A DNA stretch of 64,000 nucleotides from Hippopus hippopus (taxonomy: Eukaryota; Mollusca; Bivalvia; Cardiida; Cardiidae), in the NCBI GenBank assembly GCA_946811185.2, contig OX328102.1, forward strand, positions 12,401,194-12,465,193, written 5' to 3'. This document shows positions 10,831-23,031 of this stretch, in pieces (position 1 is the first letter of the stretch; each line of letters starts with the position of its first letter). Made by a program: the position numbers and the translations under genes. Below the pieces are notes generated by a model. That model was given only the letters and a program-made list of their open reading frames with translations, searched no databases and had not been told where the DNA came from.

Positions 10831-11433
10831 AACATATTTTTGATGAGAGATTCTATATCAATTCAATTCCTTTAATGAATTATTTAGGCCCCTGGTCCAT
10901 ATACAATTACATGATACACAATTTATTTACATGGAGTAATGTTTTATAACAAATCCAATGGATACTATTTTACAACAAAATTTAGCATTAAAAACATATT
11001 TCTAAACCCAGTTCTGTGACAGTGCTTATTCTCATGCTTTAATCTAGATCTTCTGAAAACGTTTGAGAGAAGACATTGTCACAGCGAAAGATTAATATAA
11101 AGACATACTGACTATCAAAACCTTTATCTATGAACCCATTACTACGTGAATAGTACTTTGCATGCTCATGGCATCAATATTATGTGAAAGAATAACTAGC
11201 AATACCCTTGGTATACATGTATAAAAAAGCTAAAGGCAAGTCATTGTCTGAAGATGGACGCAATATAAATATGATACACATAAGATAGGTGGACATTATT
11301 TATTACTATTCTTAAACGAGATACAGAAAAAAAAACTGTTTTTATCGCGATAAATATGGGGCTTTGACAAATTCAATACGAGAACTATAAAAGCAATTGA
11401 ACGGAAAAAATAGAAATGTAATAATATACTTAA
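10831..11433. other. Intronic sequence with no recognisable feature
   Basis: AT-rich DNA within the large intron. The stretch from about 10850 with TTAGGCCCCTGGTCCATA could be an old repeat end, but I could not place it. Confidence 0.4.
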
Positions 11434-12867
11434 GGACAAAAGTCTCGTCCGGTTGGGGATTCCTGTATTATTTTAAAACCTGTTAAGCAATGTCCTTGAA
11501 ATTTGGCCTACTTTATATTGCCTTCTTTTTAACCGGTTTATCAAGTTTCATAGTCATCGATGCACCGAACAATCGAGATTCAGTGCCGGCGACGGTTTTC
11601 ACGTGCACCGTCATGTATACAGCATCGAGTAAATCATGATAAAATTGTTTATCAAAACACGTTCTCTATCGATATTCCAATCGAAAGACATCAAAATTTT
11701 TCATTGATTAATTTTTCTTAAAAAAAAAAAAAAAAAATGAAGCTTTCAAATGAGCAGCGTGCGCGCGTAATTGGCCAACTTGAGGCTGGTACAACAGCCG
11801 CACCTGTAGCCCGTCAATTTGGGGTGAATGAAAGAACTATTCGGCGTTTACGCCAAAAGTTCGCAACACACGGGACCGTTGCAATCTCCCACGTTCTGGA
11901 CGGCCCAATGTTACGACCTTACATCAGGATCGGCACATTCAACTTACACATTTACGTAGTCGTTACCTCGCATTAGTGCAAGAACTATACGGCGACGTCT
12001 GAAGGCAGTCGGATTACGTTGCCGACGGCCATACTGTGGATCAAAATTAACCCCTAATCACAGGCGTTTGAGGAGGTAGTGGGCAGTTCTGTTTACCGGT
12101 GAGTGTAGATTCAGTGTTGATTCTAGCGACCGACGACAGCGTATCTACCGGCGCACTGGAGAGAGGTTTACGGACCCATGTGTTGTCGAGATTGACCGTT
12201 GGGGTGGACCAAGCGCAATGGTTTGGGCAGGGTTTACCTGCCATCATAAAACTCAGATCGTGTTCCTTGACGTTGGGCGAGGACGTGGTCGCGGTCTTAC
12301 TGCGCAGCATTACATTGATCAAGTTTTGCTGCCGATTGTGTTACCATTTATTGCTGCCCATCCATGTACTGTTTTATAACAGGGCAATGCTCGTCCCCAT
12401 GACGCAACACTTCTTAGCCGCATACAATGTTGAAACGTTACCATGGCCTGCGTTATCGCCCGATATGAACCCGATCGAGCAGGTGAAGCATTACATAAAA
12501 CGCAAGATCAGGGCACGAAACGTGAACAATGTACAACAATTAAGACTGGCAATTACTGACGAATGGAACCAGCTACCAGTCAGATTTCTACACAGGCTTG
12601 TTGGCTCAGTGCGCCGAAGGTGCACCGAAGTCATTCGGATTAATGGGGGTTCACATTCGTTTTTGCTTTAGCAATTGTGACTTCCCTATTAATGGTGTCC
12701 GACTTTACAAGGTTAATGCACTGGAAATTCGGATCCAAATTCCATAAAAAATGTTATCATTGCATGCGTTATAATTTCTTCTTTCCTACGATACCATTTT
12801 TATTTCGGTGCGCTTACCAAAAAAGAAAATATTATCTCATTTGCAGACACGACAAGACTTTTGTCCA
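11434..12867 (+). mobile_element. Degenerate Tc1-like transposon
   Basis: Terminal repeats GGACAAAAGTCTCGTC (from 11434) and GACAAGACTTTTGTCC (ending 12866) are next to TA dinucleotides. The length of 1.43 kb is normal for Tc1 elements. A broken transposase is inside. It lies in the large intron of the host gene. Confidence 0.8.
11737..12671 (+). pseudogene. Tc1-type transposase, frameshifted
   Basis: The N-terminal paired-type helix-turn-helix is readable (LSNEQRARVIGQLEAGTTAA, then QFGVNERTIRRLRQKF) from 11737. After several frameshifts the C-terminal catalytic end returns at about 12390-12671 (LPWPALSPDMNPIEQVKHYI, then TDEWNQLPVRFLHRLVGSVR). The central catalytic part is scrambled across frames. 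A poly(A) run of 18 precedes the ATG. The gene is non-functional. Confidence 0.8.
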
Positions 12868-13230
12868 TTAATATATAATATGAAAAAGGCAAAACCTCAA
12901 TACGAGCGACGTGAATGACTTGTGGAACAAACTAGATCTAATTCGAATGACGACCTAGATTCTAGATCTTGAAATAAAAGGGTTTTGTGTTCGAATTCCG
13001 GCTTTGCCAAAACTAATTTCAAGCGTTGTCAAAAGTAGATGCATGCTTCTTTCTTAGATGTATACATGTGAAATAGGGCGAACGGTCCCGGATTCCCTTA
13101 ACAAAATTAAGCCAATTCCTCGGCAGTTTTGTTAATTTATATATATAAAAAAGCTTGGAGTAATCATTGGTTCACTTACTTTTAGGGAACAATTTACCGG
13201 GACATTTTATCACTGCATGTAGATCTAGAT
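12868..13230. other. Intronic sequence with no recognisable feature
   Basis: AT-rich DNA downstream of the Tc1 element, with short palindromic TCTAGATC words. No gene seen. Confidence 0.4.
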
Positions 13231-13234
13231 CTAT

Positions 13235-13266
<32 letters not shown>
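13231..13266. repeat. (GA)n microsatellite
   Basis: A GAGAGA run with two interruptions. The 90-residue frame crossing it is an artefact. Confidence 0.9.
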
Positions 13267-14504
13267 AAGGAAGAAATTCACGGTCACACTTTCACATTGC
13301 GTGTAAAAAGGCGAAGGAGAAAAAACCTTCACCTTTTAGCTCACTTTCAGTTTTGCATGGCAAATCATTAAAATTATGTTCGATTTCTTTACCGAAATTT
13401 CGTCAAAACTACAAAAATTGTCAGTCTGAAATACTTTAAATACTTAAACAAAGTTTGTTCTTTTTTTTCTATTACATATATATGCGTATGAACATTGTTT
13501 ACACAGACTGCCCCCGTTTTCAGTCAAGAAATCTTCATTCACAACTTGTGCCGTCCTCTACCGAAATAAACAAGGAGATTAAGCAATCATTTTCTTAATA
13601 AAATTGAATTTTTTCAACTATGCATTGTATCAAATATCTTTAACTGTTCAGATAGCTAGCTAGAATTTGGCCGTAAATAATTTAAAACCCTTTCGATAAC
13701 GAATACACAGAGCCCCCATAAGATCGATTCGGCACCTTGTTAGGTCGCCCTTCGTCCAGCACTATCGATGAATATCCGAATTGTTTGAAACATTTCTGTG
13801 GAACGTTTAAAGAAATGGAGATCGTGTCGATCTAGTCTATAAAAAAAAAAAAAAAAAAAAAAAAAAATGACGTTTGATTTATACAAGACTGCGTCCAAGA
13901 TTTTTCTCCAGTTATCGATGGGACAAAGAAATCCCTCGTTCACAAACGGCCCCGATCAAGTACGAACCCGTGAAATGAATTTATACTGTAGATTTTTGAT
14001 GGGAAATAGTGTCCTTCTCAGTTAACTAGACATCCACTTACTTAACCTAACATCCTTGATTTTAAGCCTCAGAGACTCAATTGTCTTCAAGGTGTAAAAC
14101 CATTCACAGTCCTTCTAATATGCTTGAATTTCATTTTGTTACGTTTCATGCAAAAGAATAAAAAGAATGCAGGGTTTGCAGATAGATGTATGATAAAGGG
14201 TCCACAGGAATGCATCTATACAACTTACTATTTGGACTTGTAGATTTAAATTCTTTGATATATTTTTATGCTTGAAGTTTTTAAAGTACATGTACACAGA
14301 GCAAATTGAAATATTTGTACTTTATTTAATAAAGTACATATTTATGATGAACTGCTGCTCAACCTATATTTGAGACAGTTCTGTGCTCCATGTAAACAGC
14401 AAGTAATTCAAACCTCAGCATGAAAGTATGCCTATAGTTTTTAAAGTTTTATAGAGGGACCAGTTCTTTTGACCCTTAGGCTGCTAAGTGCTACTCAAGG
14501 ACCT
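13267..14504. other. Intronic sequence with no recognisable gene
   Basis: AT-rich DNA with a long poly(A) at 13841-13866. No exon with splice sites and recognisable domain was found. Confidence 0.4.
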
Positions 14505-14575
14505 TTTGCAGACAGTGTAGATCAAGATCAGATTGCACCGAATGTGCAGTCTGATCTTTGATATATACTACCTGG
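14505..14575. repeat. Short palindromic element M3 copy
   Basis: GTAGATCAAGATCAGATTGCAC followed by GTGCAGTCTGATCTTTGAT, a diverged hairpin of the M3 type. Confidence 0.65.
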
Positions 14576-16420
14576 TAAGGAGGTCTTTTTCCCCTAAAAA
14601 ATAATTTTGAAATATTTGGATTTGTACTATCGACTTGGAAGTTGCATTTTAGTTATATAAAAGTCAATTTTTACTTTGCATGGCAACTTGTCACACTGAG
14701 TGTGATCATGGTCCATTCTGGCTGCTATAGTGCCTTCATCTGTACACAGGGCAGGGATTTACAGATATCAAAAAACAAATAATTTCTGGACTGTGTTCTT
14801 CCAGGTGATGAGTGATGATTTTAATTGTTTTCATTAGACCATGAAAAATGGGTTCACTCAAAACTGCATTGGATGTAATGAATAGCCTTTTTACCAGTTT
14901 TAATATTGAATTTCAAGTATCTCATAATGCTACATCATGTTTTTTTTTTTTGCACTTGTCCCTGCAATGGTTCAATTATGTAGTATGACTCAAATTCACA
15001 AAGATGTGGCTCAAAACTTCAAAAAGGAATCTAGATATATGTGTAAATGAATAGAATTTACATAATCACTGACAAAATTTCAAAATCCCACCACACTTTA
15101 ACTGTACGGAGGTACGGGTATATCCAAAATTCATGAATTACACATAGCCTAAACCTCAGAAAATACTGAACACACCATTTAGTTTTCACTTTTCAGACTA
15201 TTAAAAAACAGTTTTTAGTTCAGGAATAAAACCAAGAATATTCTTTTCAAAAGAAAGAAGAAATCATTATATCTGAACAATCAAATTGTTGTTTCTAGTT
15301 TGATTTTGTGTTTCATTTTGAAATTAATAGTTTCAAGTTGTATAGTAATTAGGAAGAACCCTTGAAGGGATTCGTAGGTGTTAAAATCATGGAAAGGACA
15401 ACATGCTTTCAGTAAGAAATTACGTACAAAATGCCATTGTTTCTATTTCCCTGAGAGGACTCCAGTGTTTTTTTTTTAATCTTTACCACACAACAAAATT
15501 TTAGACTTGTCCAAATGGAAAACACCTGCTGATAACAGAATCAATGTGACTCAAAAAATGAATTTTATTTTTGGAAGGTTAGAAGACATTGTGGGAAAAG
15601 GAAAAATGCTGGTTACCAGCATTTTCTATAATATGTATTCCCAAATTCTTTTTAAAAGCCTTCTTCCTCAGGGTTGTTAAAAGTCTGGATTGTTTGATAA
15701 GGGGTTAAACTAAACCATACTAGTTTCAAAACAATACATGCTTTATACTTCACTATTTTAGATTTGAATTGTTTGCAGTATAATGATATGATTATACTCA
15801 CGATATAAAAGTTTAGAAAATGTTGTGTTTATGTTCTGACTACATTGGTAAAATGCTGTTTTAAAAATCAAGACTTTGATGTCGAGTACAGAAGTTCAAT
15901 ATATGAAAATAGTCTTGCATAATGATGAATAATAATGGTTTTAGAAATGCTTAAAATGCTATGATAAAGAAAAATATAGTCATCATGTTTAAAGTACATG
16001 TATCTATTTAAGCTCACATGTTTACAAACCCTTGGGTGAACTGTTAATATTTTCAATCTGACTTAAAGCATAATCTCAGACAAAAACCGCCCTCACTAGT
16101 TCTTCTGAAAACCCTTGATTATTAGTATAGCTAGATAAAGCTCAGCCAATTGGATAAGTTATTTCAAAAAAATTTCTGAACATCCTTCAAAATGGGATAA
16201 TATAGCCACACTTACCTAAGTTAAAACACATTGTATCCTTTATGGTGTTATGGAATGGGGAAAAATGACTTTTGTAAGAATGAAAGAAATAAAGTCTGTT
16301 TGTCTACCAATGCTTTCAAAAACTTAAAAGCTACATTTTGTGAGGCTGACAGAAATGTCAGATAAAGGTTAACCTGGCAGGAGGCCAATGTTAGATCCAA
16401 ATCTGATTAAATGAATAATG
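14576..16420. other. Intronic sequence with M2-like hairpin remnant
   Basis: AT-rich intron DNA. At about 15575-15690 an M2-like hairpin is present (CATTGTGGGAAAAGGAAAAA, GCTGGTTACCAGC, then CTTCCTCAGGGTTGTTAAAA). The remainder shows no supported feature. Confidence 0.45.
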
Positions 16421-16630
16421 TTTAATGTTGTTTTCAACATTATTTCAGTTAGCTCATTTATGTATGTCTGGGTTTCAGCTGTACTAGGCTAGGGCTCTGA
16501 AGTATCTTGCCTAGGGACACTCCCAAAGAAAAATATAGTGCTTCCAGTGAGGTTGGAACCTAGGCAATCAGGTAACAAGTTCTAAACTTTACTGGTAAGC
16601 CATGCAGGACCTCATATCCACATTTAGCAG
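16421..16630 (-). repeat. SINE-like repeat, family S5
   Basis: TTTCAACATTATTTCAGTTA starts the unit on the plus strand. On the minus strand a B-box-like GGTTCCAACCTC and a putative tRNA-like head are read near 16560-16610. A weaker relative lies at about 39275-39440. Confidence 0.5.
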
Positions 16631-16834
16631 GGAGTTAATTTTTGTCAGATTGTTCAGATTTGTCCACTATCTATGCATAAATTACTTTTTGTTTTTTAAT
16701 CAAAAATGGTAATCAAATGGATGCTATTTCGTTATTCATTCCTTCCCCATATGACAAGTTTAAGGCTCTTTAAATGTATCTGGAGACAATAATTCAGAAA
16801 TTGATACAAATGAGCTGAAGTTCACTCATATGAT

Positions 16835-16945
16835 TGAAAACACTGTTGGAAAAGAAGAAAATACTGTTTACCAGAATTTGTCTTTGTCCCATGATGCTTT
16901 CAATTGCCTATTTCCTTCAGGGTTATTGACATGAGTGTTCAGTAA
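16835..16945. repeat. M2-like hairpin remnant
   Basis: CACTGTTGGAAAAGAAGAAA, then ACTGTTTACCAG and CCTTCAGGGTTATTGACA resemble the core of the MITE at 26139-26375. Confidence 0.5.
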
Positions 16946-17084
16946 AGTGTTAAAATAAACCCCAATCAAAATTTTGTCCAGATCCAGTTGTCAGATGCCA
17001 AGGAAACCTGACATGGATATGTTGTATACTGGTCTATCCCACAGATGGATATAAATGTATAGCTTGTGTTTGTATAAGGGGACA

Positions 17085-17225
17085 CTTATTCTGTCTTGCT
17101 ATAGAGATAGCTTTTGTATGGATGTGGTAGAGCGTTTGTCTTGGGAGTTGGGACCTAAAGGTTCTTGGTTCAATCCCAGCCTTTGGGGGCCATTTAACAG
17201 AAATGTTACAGATACATCTAATCAG
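17085..17225 (+). repeat. tRNA-derived SINE head, family S3
   Basis: An A-box-like GTGGTAGAGCG near 17125 and a B-box-like GGTTCAATCCC near 17167 with CCCAGCC after it are spaced like an internal pol III promoter. It is not a complete tRNA gene because the acceptor arms do not pair. Confidence 0.55.
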
Positions 17226-18329
17226 CATGCAGAATACCTTACGGTTTGTCCAAACATGGCCTATATTTGACCCTTGAATTTTGTGTCATACAAAGTTAAA
17301 CTGGGAGAATTTTTGAGGATTTTTCTTGTTTTAGTCCTTTAGCACACCATAAATTCTATGTTTTATGGGTCCTGTGTAAACAGGCTTATGAAAACAGTGT
17401 TCTTTCCTTTTTTTCTTCCAGAATTTTCTCTACCTTTTACAAATACAGACCACATAATCTGAGGGCTCCATATTTATTGAATTGTTTGTTAGTGCTCTAA
17501 ATAGGGAGCTATTTAGTTTTTATGCCACAAATCAAAATTATTTTGTAAAAAGCCAATAAATACCACCAGATATATATTTCTTTTCATATAAAGTGTAGAG
17601 TTAAATTCAGTAAAATGATGCAATTTTGGGCATCTGTTAATGGAATTGTAAGCTACTTAAGCAGAAGGTCACTCTGTTTAATTTTATTACACCAGATATG
17701 ACGTCTTGATACTGATTTGAATATATAAATCCTTGTAGACTGCGCATGTTATTGATTAAGGACCATTCCCACAAGGCTTTACAAAACTGTGGCATGAAAT
17801 CTAATAATACCCTAAGAGGCTGTGAAGCCCATTAAGGATATATCAATTTAGATACTTTTTTTTTTTTTTCTAAATCTTATCTTTCTTCTTTACTAATGTT
17901 TTTCCAGGTATAATTCAGTAAGTCTTTTTTGATTTTGTTGAGAGTATGAAAATCTGAATAGTTGGTTTTAATTTGGGACATTAATAATTTTTTCTAATTA
18001 CTTACGTATTATACATTTTTTACATGTGATAAAAAAAAATAATTTTCATTACATCAAATCATAGCTTAAAACTGTTCAACAAATCCACTTTTCAGGACTT
18101 TTAGTCCTTTGATTATAGATCTATATGGAACGCTGCTGTCTTTCTGCAATACCACCAGTGGTTTTGATCGCCAGGGAATCGTATCTGACTGCCACATTTT
18201 GAAGGATTTAGTTGGTGTTGAAGGTCGACTGAATTGTTTCCACCGCTACCAAGGCGCTACTGCAGCGACATCTAATCATTCTCAGACCTGATTCACATCT
18301 TGATCTCTCCATCTTTGGAGAATTATGAT
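17226..18329. other. Intronic sequence with no recognisable feature
   Basis: AT-rich DNA with poly(T) runs. No repeat family or exon could be assigned. Confidence 0.4.
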
Positions 18330-18620
18330 GTTTTTTTCGACTATGATTTTTAACACTTTTACACTTCGACATTATTTCACCTGTAGATCTGTCAATGGCG
18401 GCAAGAGCACCTACCCATGTTTTCTTTTTAGTTTCTTTTAAATGAGAGAGCGTAGATCGTCAAAATCAGATTATTTGTAGAGCTCTTTCCTTTTTCATCC
18501 TGTCTGCTGTCCTACACGTCTATCGTTGAAACAGTGATCAGTGTAGAGAGAGGAATGAATTCTGTCGCAATGACTAGATCTATCATCAATCCTTGGATAG
18601 AAATTTGCTAAGTTATCGGA
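18330..18620 (-). repeat. Degenerate SINE, family S1
   Basis: Words shared with the better copies at 20505-20770 and 36108-36405: AATGGCGGCAAGAGCACCTA, CCCATGTTTTC, CGTTGAAACAGTGATCAG, GAGAGGAATGAATTCTGTCG and ATCAATCCTTGGATAGAAAT. The tRNA-like head is eroded. Confidence 0.6.
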
Positions 18621-18702
18621 TAGATATCCAGTTTATGGTAAAAAAAAAACCCAAACTTTTAGATCTATCAACAACCTTCTAACGTTATAACATTTGAATA
18701 AA

Positions 18703-18968
18703 TGAGCCATGCTCTGGCAAAAAGGGGCTTAATGCATCTCCGTGGTGCATGATACCAAGCAAGTCTTCACATACTTATGGATCCGTCATAGCCACATTTA
18801 TTTAACAACCGACTTCATCACGGGGTAGACTGTGCCCTGGACATACAGAAAATTGACCTATAGCGAAAAATTACGGCCCAGGTCAGCCTGCGCGGACTGC
18901 GCAGGCTGACATGAGTCGATACTTTTCGCAGATGCATCAAGCCCCCTTTTCACAGAGCATGGTTCAAA
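18703..18968 (+). repeat. MITE family M1, copy a
   Basis: Ends GAGCCATGCTCTGGCAAAAA and TTTTCACAGAGCATGGTTC are inverted. Inside are AATGCATCT near each end and the palindrome CAGCCTGCGCGGACTGCGCA. It is about 265 bp with no coding capacity. Confidence 0.85.
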
Positions 18969-18974
18969 TATATT

Positions 18975-19240
18975 TGAGCCATGCTGCGGTAAAAGAGAGT
19001 ATAATGCATCTTCGTGATGCATGATACCAAGCAAGTCATCACATAATTATGTAGATCCACATAATCCATTTTGTATGATAACTGACTGAATCACGAGGCA
19101 TGCATACTGGTCCTGACATGTAGAAAATTGATCAATAGATCTAGCATAGAGTTTTGATCCAGGTCAGCTTGCGCGGACTGCACAGGCAGACCTGGGTCGA
19201 TAGTTTTTGCAGATGCATTAAGCCCCCTTTTCACAGACCA
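18975..19240 (+). repeat. MITE family M1, copy b
   Basis: A direct neighbour of copy a in the same orientation: GAGCCATGCTGCGGTAAAAG to GATGCATTAAGCCCCCTTTT. The two copies are only a few bases apart, so this is a tandem insertion or a duplication. Confidence 0.85.
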
Positions 19241-20504
19241 TAAATGCAACTTTCGCTATAAATGGTATTTTGAAACCGTCAAAAAACTAGTTTAGTCATG
19301 ATTTCTTCGACACAATATTTTTCGCCAAAAAACGACTCGTGCATAACGTAAAAATAGTATGATTAATGACGTCATCATTTGCTAGAATAGACCGTTGCGT
19401 ATATTTTTACAAAAATCGACGTTTAATACGCTGAAAGTAAGTAGGAAATTAGATAATCTGTACGCATTTAACTGACGATGATTTTTAAGTAATAATCCGA
19501 TCGGTAGGCAATTTTTGTCATTTTTGACCAATCAGGTAAATGTGCGAAAGATTGTGATACGCGTGACGCTGTGCGACCAACCGGAAGACACTCAATATTT
19601 AGTCATCCCCTTCTAGATTTAGACTAAAACCCAGAATGAAGTCGGATATTTTATTTTTAAAAATCTAGAACGGTGTTACCGCCAAACGAGCTTCGCTCGT
19701 TATTAATACCGTATCCATTTGAATAATTGATTTTACACGGAAATGAAAAGATTGACATTTCTGAAACCAAAGGGTGTCTGAAAAAAACTTAGCACTTCCA
19801 TACTTTTGGGATTGTACAATTATCCAATATTGCAGAATTTAAATAAAAGACACACTTATACATTAAAGCCAATTTCACCTTTTGTGTCAAAGACGTCTTT
19901 TAGAAAATCCATGACTTTCTCAAGATTGGTGGTACTTCATAGAGTTTTCCTACTTAACTTTTTAAGCAGCCTATACAATTTTAGACTCCTCTAAATCTTC
20001 TCATCATAGAGATGCATTAAACCCCCTTTTGCCAGAGCATGACTTTTTTCACGAAAAGAAATTTTAGAAAATCAAGAACGTCTCACTGACATTTTAGGGT
20101 TGTTCTAGAGTGCTTCCAATAGCAAACTCACGTTATCGTAGCCTGACTGGAGTTCAGTCGGCCTGCTTTGGGGGTATCTGCCACCGACCTATATCGCTCA
20201 GACTTATGTGCGATGTTATTGACATTTCTTCTGCATAAATTTTGATTTTGAAGTGGTATCTAAATTTTTGCCTGACATCCTTTACACATGTGTTTTATAC
20301 GCCATACGGTATAAAAAGCGCTGATTCGATGTAAATCTGGCCATCTTGAAAACAACAGACCTATACTTCATTGAAGTATCATAGCAGCAAAATGTTCTTA
20401 AATTTTGGGGCATCAAATTAAAATGGGGTAAAACAGTTCCATTGCAGACCTTTGAATAGACATAATTTTAAAAAAGGCCACAGATTAAAGAATGATGGAT
20501 TAAT
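19241..20504. other. Intronic sequence; solo M1 end near 20008-20045
   Basis: No exon seen. A single M1 terminus (GATGCATTAAACCCCCTTTT then GCCAGAGCATGA) lies at 20008-20045. Confidence 0.5.
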
Positions 20505-20770
20505 TGTATGATGTTTAACGCCGTTTTCAACATTATTTCAGTTATATCGCGGCGGCCAGTGCACCCCCACCTATCCATGCTTTCCTGGAGTCTCTTTTAC
20601 CAGTACTCCACACAATATTCTTTCCAAGCCACTGGCTGCTTTCCCACATAACAATCGTCGAAACAATGGTCAGCGGTGGGAGAGGAATGAATCCTGTCAC
20701 AACGACTGTCATCAATCCTCGGAAAGAAATTGGCCGAGTCAGGGATCGAACTCAAGTCCTGCACGACAGA
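20505..20770 (-). repeat. tRNA-derived SINE, family S1
   Basis: Plus strand runs ATGTTTAACGCCGTTTTCAA, CGCGGCGGCCAGTGCACC, CAAGCCACTGGCTGC, then AGGGATCGAACTCAAGTCC. On the minus strand the last segment is a B box. It is the reverse of the copy at 24516-24823. Confidence 0.85.
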
Positions 20771-20929
20771 TTAAAGAAAGTGTCATAGTATTACTTCCTT
20801 TTTCGAACACCCTCTGTTATGAAAATAAACCGAATGCAAAGTAACCTATCTTACGGAACATTCGCGATATACAATAGAATTTTTTTTTTTAAATTCAAAA
20901 TAAGGATTTTTTTCCCCAGCCGTACTCTG

Positions 20930-21178
20930 TGAAAAGGGAGCTTAATGCATCTGCGAAAAGCATCGACTCAGATCAGCCTGCGCAGTCCGCGTAGGCTGAC
21001 CTGGGCCTAACTTTTGCTATTCATCAATTTTCTGTATGGCCAAAGCCCAGTCTACCTCACGATTAAGTCAGTTATTAAAAATGTAGCTTTTATAGAATTA
21101 TAAACTTAATGTGATCGCTTGCTTGGTATCATGCATCACCGAGATGCAATAAGCCCCCTTTTTTCCAGAGTGTGGTTC
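20930..21178 (-). repeat. MITE family M1, copy c
   Basis: Opposite orientation to copies a and b: ACTCTGTGAAAAGGGAGC, then GCCTGCGCAGTCCGCGTAGG, ending AGATGCAATAAGCCCCCTTT and CCAGAGTGTGG. Confidence 0.85.
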
Positions 21179-21572
21179 GTTCATTTTTCTACGTTTTCAG
21201 GTTGTTTATTATTTTGAAAAGGAAAAGGGGAAAACAGTAATCTGATTATATATTTAGTCGATCAAAACGAGGTTTTTGTGTATGAATATTGATTAAATTT
21301 TGGTTTCCACTAATCAAAATAACAAACGTTATCCAAATCGGTTATTCATTCCGGTGCCTCTGTCTATGCTATACATATAAAAAAAAAAAAACCTGTAAAA
21401 GGTGAATAAAGTCCGTAGATAAGAATAAGAAAATAAATAGATAAATAAATACTCTTTCAGTTCCAAACAAATAAACTGTATCTCTTTCGATGACTGAAAG
21501 GATAATCCACTAGAATTCATCAAGATTTTTATCTCATATTCATAAGACATAAAATCATTTACCTCAAACGGA

Positions 21573-21630
21573 AGTTGTAGATCCAAGATCTGACAGCACG
21601 TCCCGTGCAGTATGATCTTTATATATGTAT
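21573..21630. repeat. Short palindromic element M3 copy
   Basis: TAGATCCAAGATCTGACAGC, then GTGCAGTATGATCTTTATAT, a diverged M3 hairpin. Confidence 0.6.
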
Positions 21631-21710
21631 ATGTAGCCCGTCAGCAAATGCCCAGTTTTTGTCTAAAAAAAAGCTGGGCAAGGAATTCATTTTGGGTAAA
21701 AAGAACTCAC

Positions 21711-21798
21711 CAGTGTACACGCACGAGTATTTCCCGTCTGTTTTGATGCATTTCTGTATTATTGTACAGTTCAAGGACTCACATCCAGGCTGTGTCCT
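21711..21798 (-). CDS. EGF-like exon (exon 2 of the secreted PAN-EGF-CCP gene)
   Basis: A polypyrimidine tract and CCGCCAG acceptor lie above 21798, and a strong donor CTG|GTGAGTTC follows 21711. The 88-nt exon reads RTQPGCESLNC, TIIQKC and IKTDGKYSCVYT. The Cys spacing and GKYSC resemble the first part of an EGF-like module. A second in-frame acceptor 9 nt downstream (ACACAG) is possible. The exon enters in phase 0 and leaves in phase 1, compatible with exon 1 and with the sushi exon at 9733-9900. It links the N-terminal PAN-like region to the CCP module. Confidence 0.6.
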
Positions 21799-22313
21799 CT
21801 GGCGGAGGAAAGAAATAAAGGTTCGCATTCAACAGTAGTTTTTACTTTTCTTCTCCTTCTTAATTCTGCAACTAACCTTCTGTTTGGTAGAGATGTTTAG
21901 TCTCACCAAATTAGAAGACCAGTCTTGGAGTTCACAAGTTAAAGACAGACATCTTGGTACATAGTTTGGTTTTTAAGGTATTCTGTTTTCAGGAGATGTA
22001 TAGATGAGCCATTCTCTGTGAAATGGTGGCTTACAACATCTCAACGAAAGTTTTACGGCTTCAAAGAGGGGAGAAGGTTATTCCTTACTACCTTTGTAAT
22101 AAAACTAGAATGCTTATTTAGTTACAAACAATATTTAAAAAAGAGCCAACTCACGAAAGTGGCACAGTTAAGTTTGTGTGTTTGTTTTAGTTTATGGATA
22201 TCAGGATTTTGAGGATTACATTATCACAGACGCTGTTTCCAATTACCTATGCCCTACTTTCTAAAGAAACGACTGTCACTAAGTGACAACATCAGTAGCA
22301 AATGGTAACATAC

Positions 22314-22667
22314 CTGTGTCCAGTTTGCTCTGTCAGAATGAAAGTACATTTTACATTTCTCGAGTGTTAGATTACCCTCGAAGTTGATCTTGCATATATT
22401 GACCCTCGTAAACATGTTGATAGATTTGCACATTGTACGGGCACGGCATTCTCGTATGCACTGGCTGGTATTGATGTCGTACAGAGTAAGGTCAAGGTCG
22501 CCGTTTTTACAAAAGCCACTGGTGAATTTTTCCATAATAAACTTGCATTTTTTACACCTCCCAGTTGTCGCACGTACATGTTGTGTGTATTTACTGACCA
22601 AGGATGAATTCACAATGACCGTTGACAAAATCTGGAGTGCACAAACCATTCCCGTGGTGCTTTTCAT
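22314..22667 (-). CDS. Signal peptide plus PAN/apple-like exon (exon 1)
   Basis: The first exon codes 118 residues from ATG at 22665-22667 to the donor CAG|GTATGT at 22314/22313. Residues 1-26 (MKSTTGMVCALQILS, then TVIVNSSLV) look like a secretion signal. The mature part has Cys pairs (GRCKKCKF, FCKNGDL) followed by a PAN/apple-like pattern: QCIRECRARTMCKSINMF, NICKINFEG, LEKCKMYF. It ends RANWTQ in phase 0. The exon is likely the start of a secreted or cell-surface protein continued by exons at 21711-21798 and 9733-9900. I recognise the module type but not the gene. Confidence 0.7.
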
Positions 22668-22996
22668 GCTGAAGTCAAGAGGCTTTGCGCTGCTAGGAAA
22701 AAATACATGCAGGTATAACGCATTAGGTTCTCGTATAGTTTAATGGCGATAGTTTGTCATTTTGTTATAAGTTAAAGTAAACCGATTTTTTTTTTTAAAA
22801 TAGAGATATATGCCACGCTCTGGCTGCGTAAGAAAATTTTCTCACGCTGCTCGAATTAAATACAAGCACCAGGAAAGTTACTACAACATAATATTCCGTA
22901 TATTCTCAGAGTCAACAACAGAAATATTGTTAACTGATGAATGACATTGTTAATCTTGCAACGAAGCAATTTAGAATAACAATCGAATTAAATTGG

Positions 22997-23000
<4 letters not shown>
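22668..23000. other. Region upstream of the secreted-protein gene
   Basis: Putative 5' flank or UTR. No clear TATA box at a usual distance. A fragment like the M1 end (GCCACGCTCTGGC) lies near 22812. Confidence 0.35.

Positions 23001-23029
<29 letters not shown>
23001..23029. repeat. (AG)n microsatellite
   Basis: An uninterrupted GAGAGA run. Confidence 0.9.

Positions 23030-23031
<2 letters not shown>

Noticed and set aside
13167..13439. 90-codon frame with RERERERE
   Set aside because: It is the translation of a (GA)n microsatellite.
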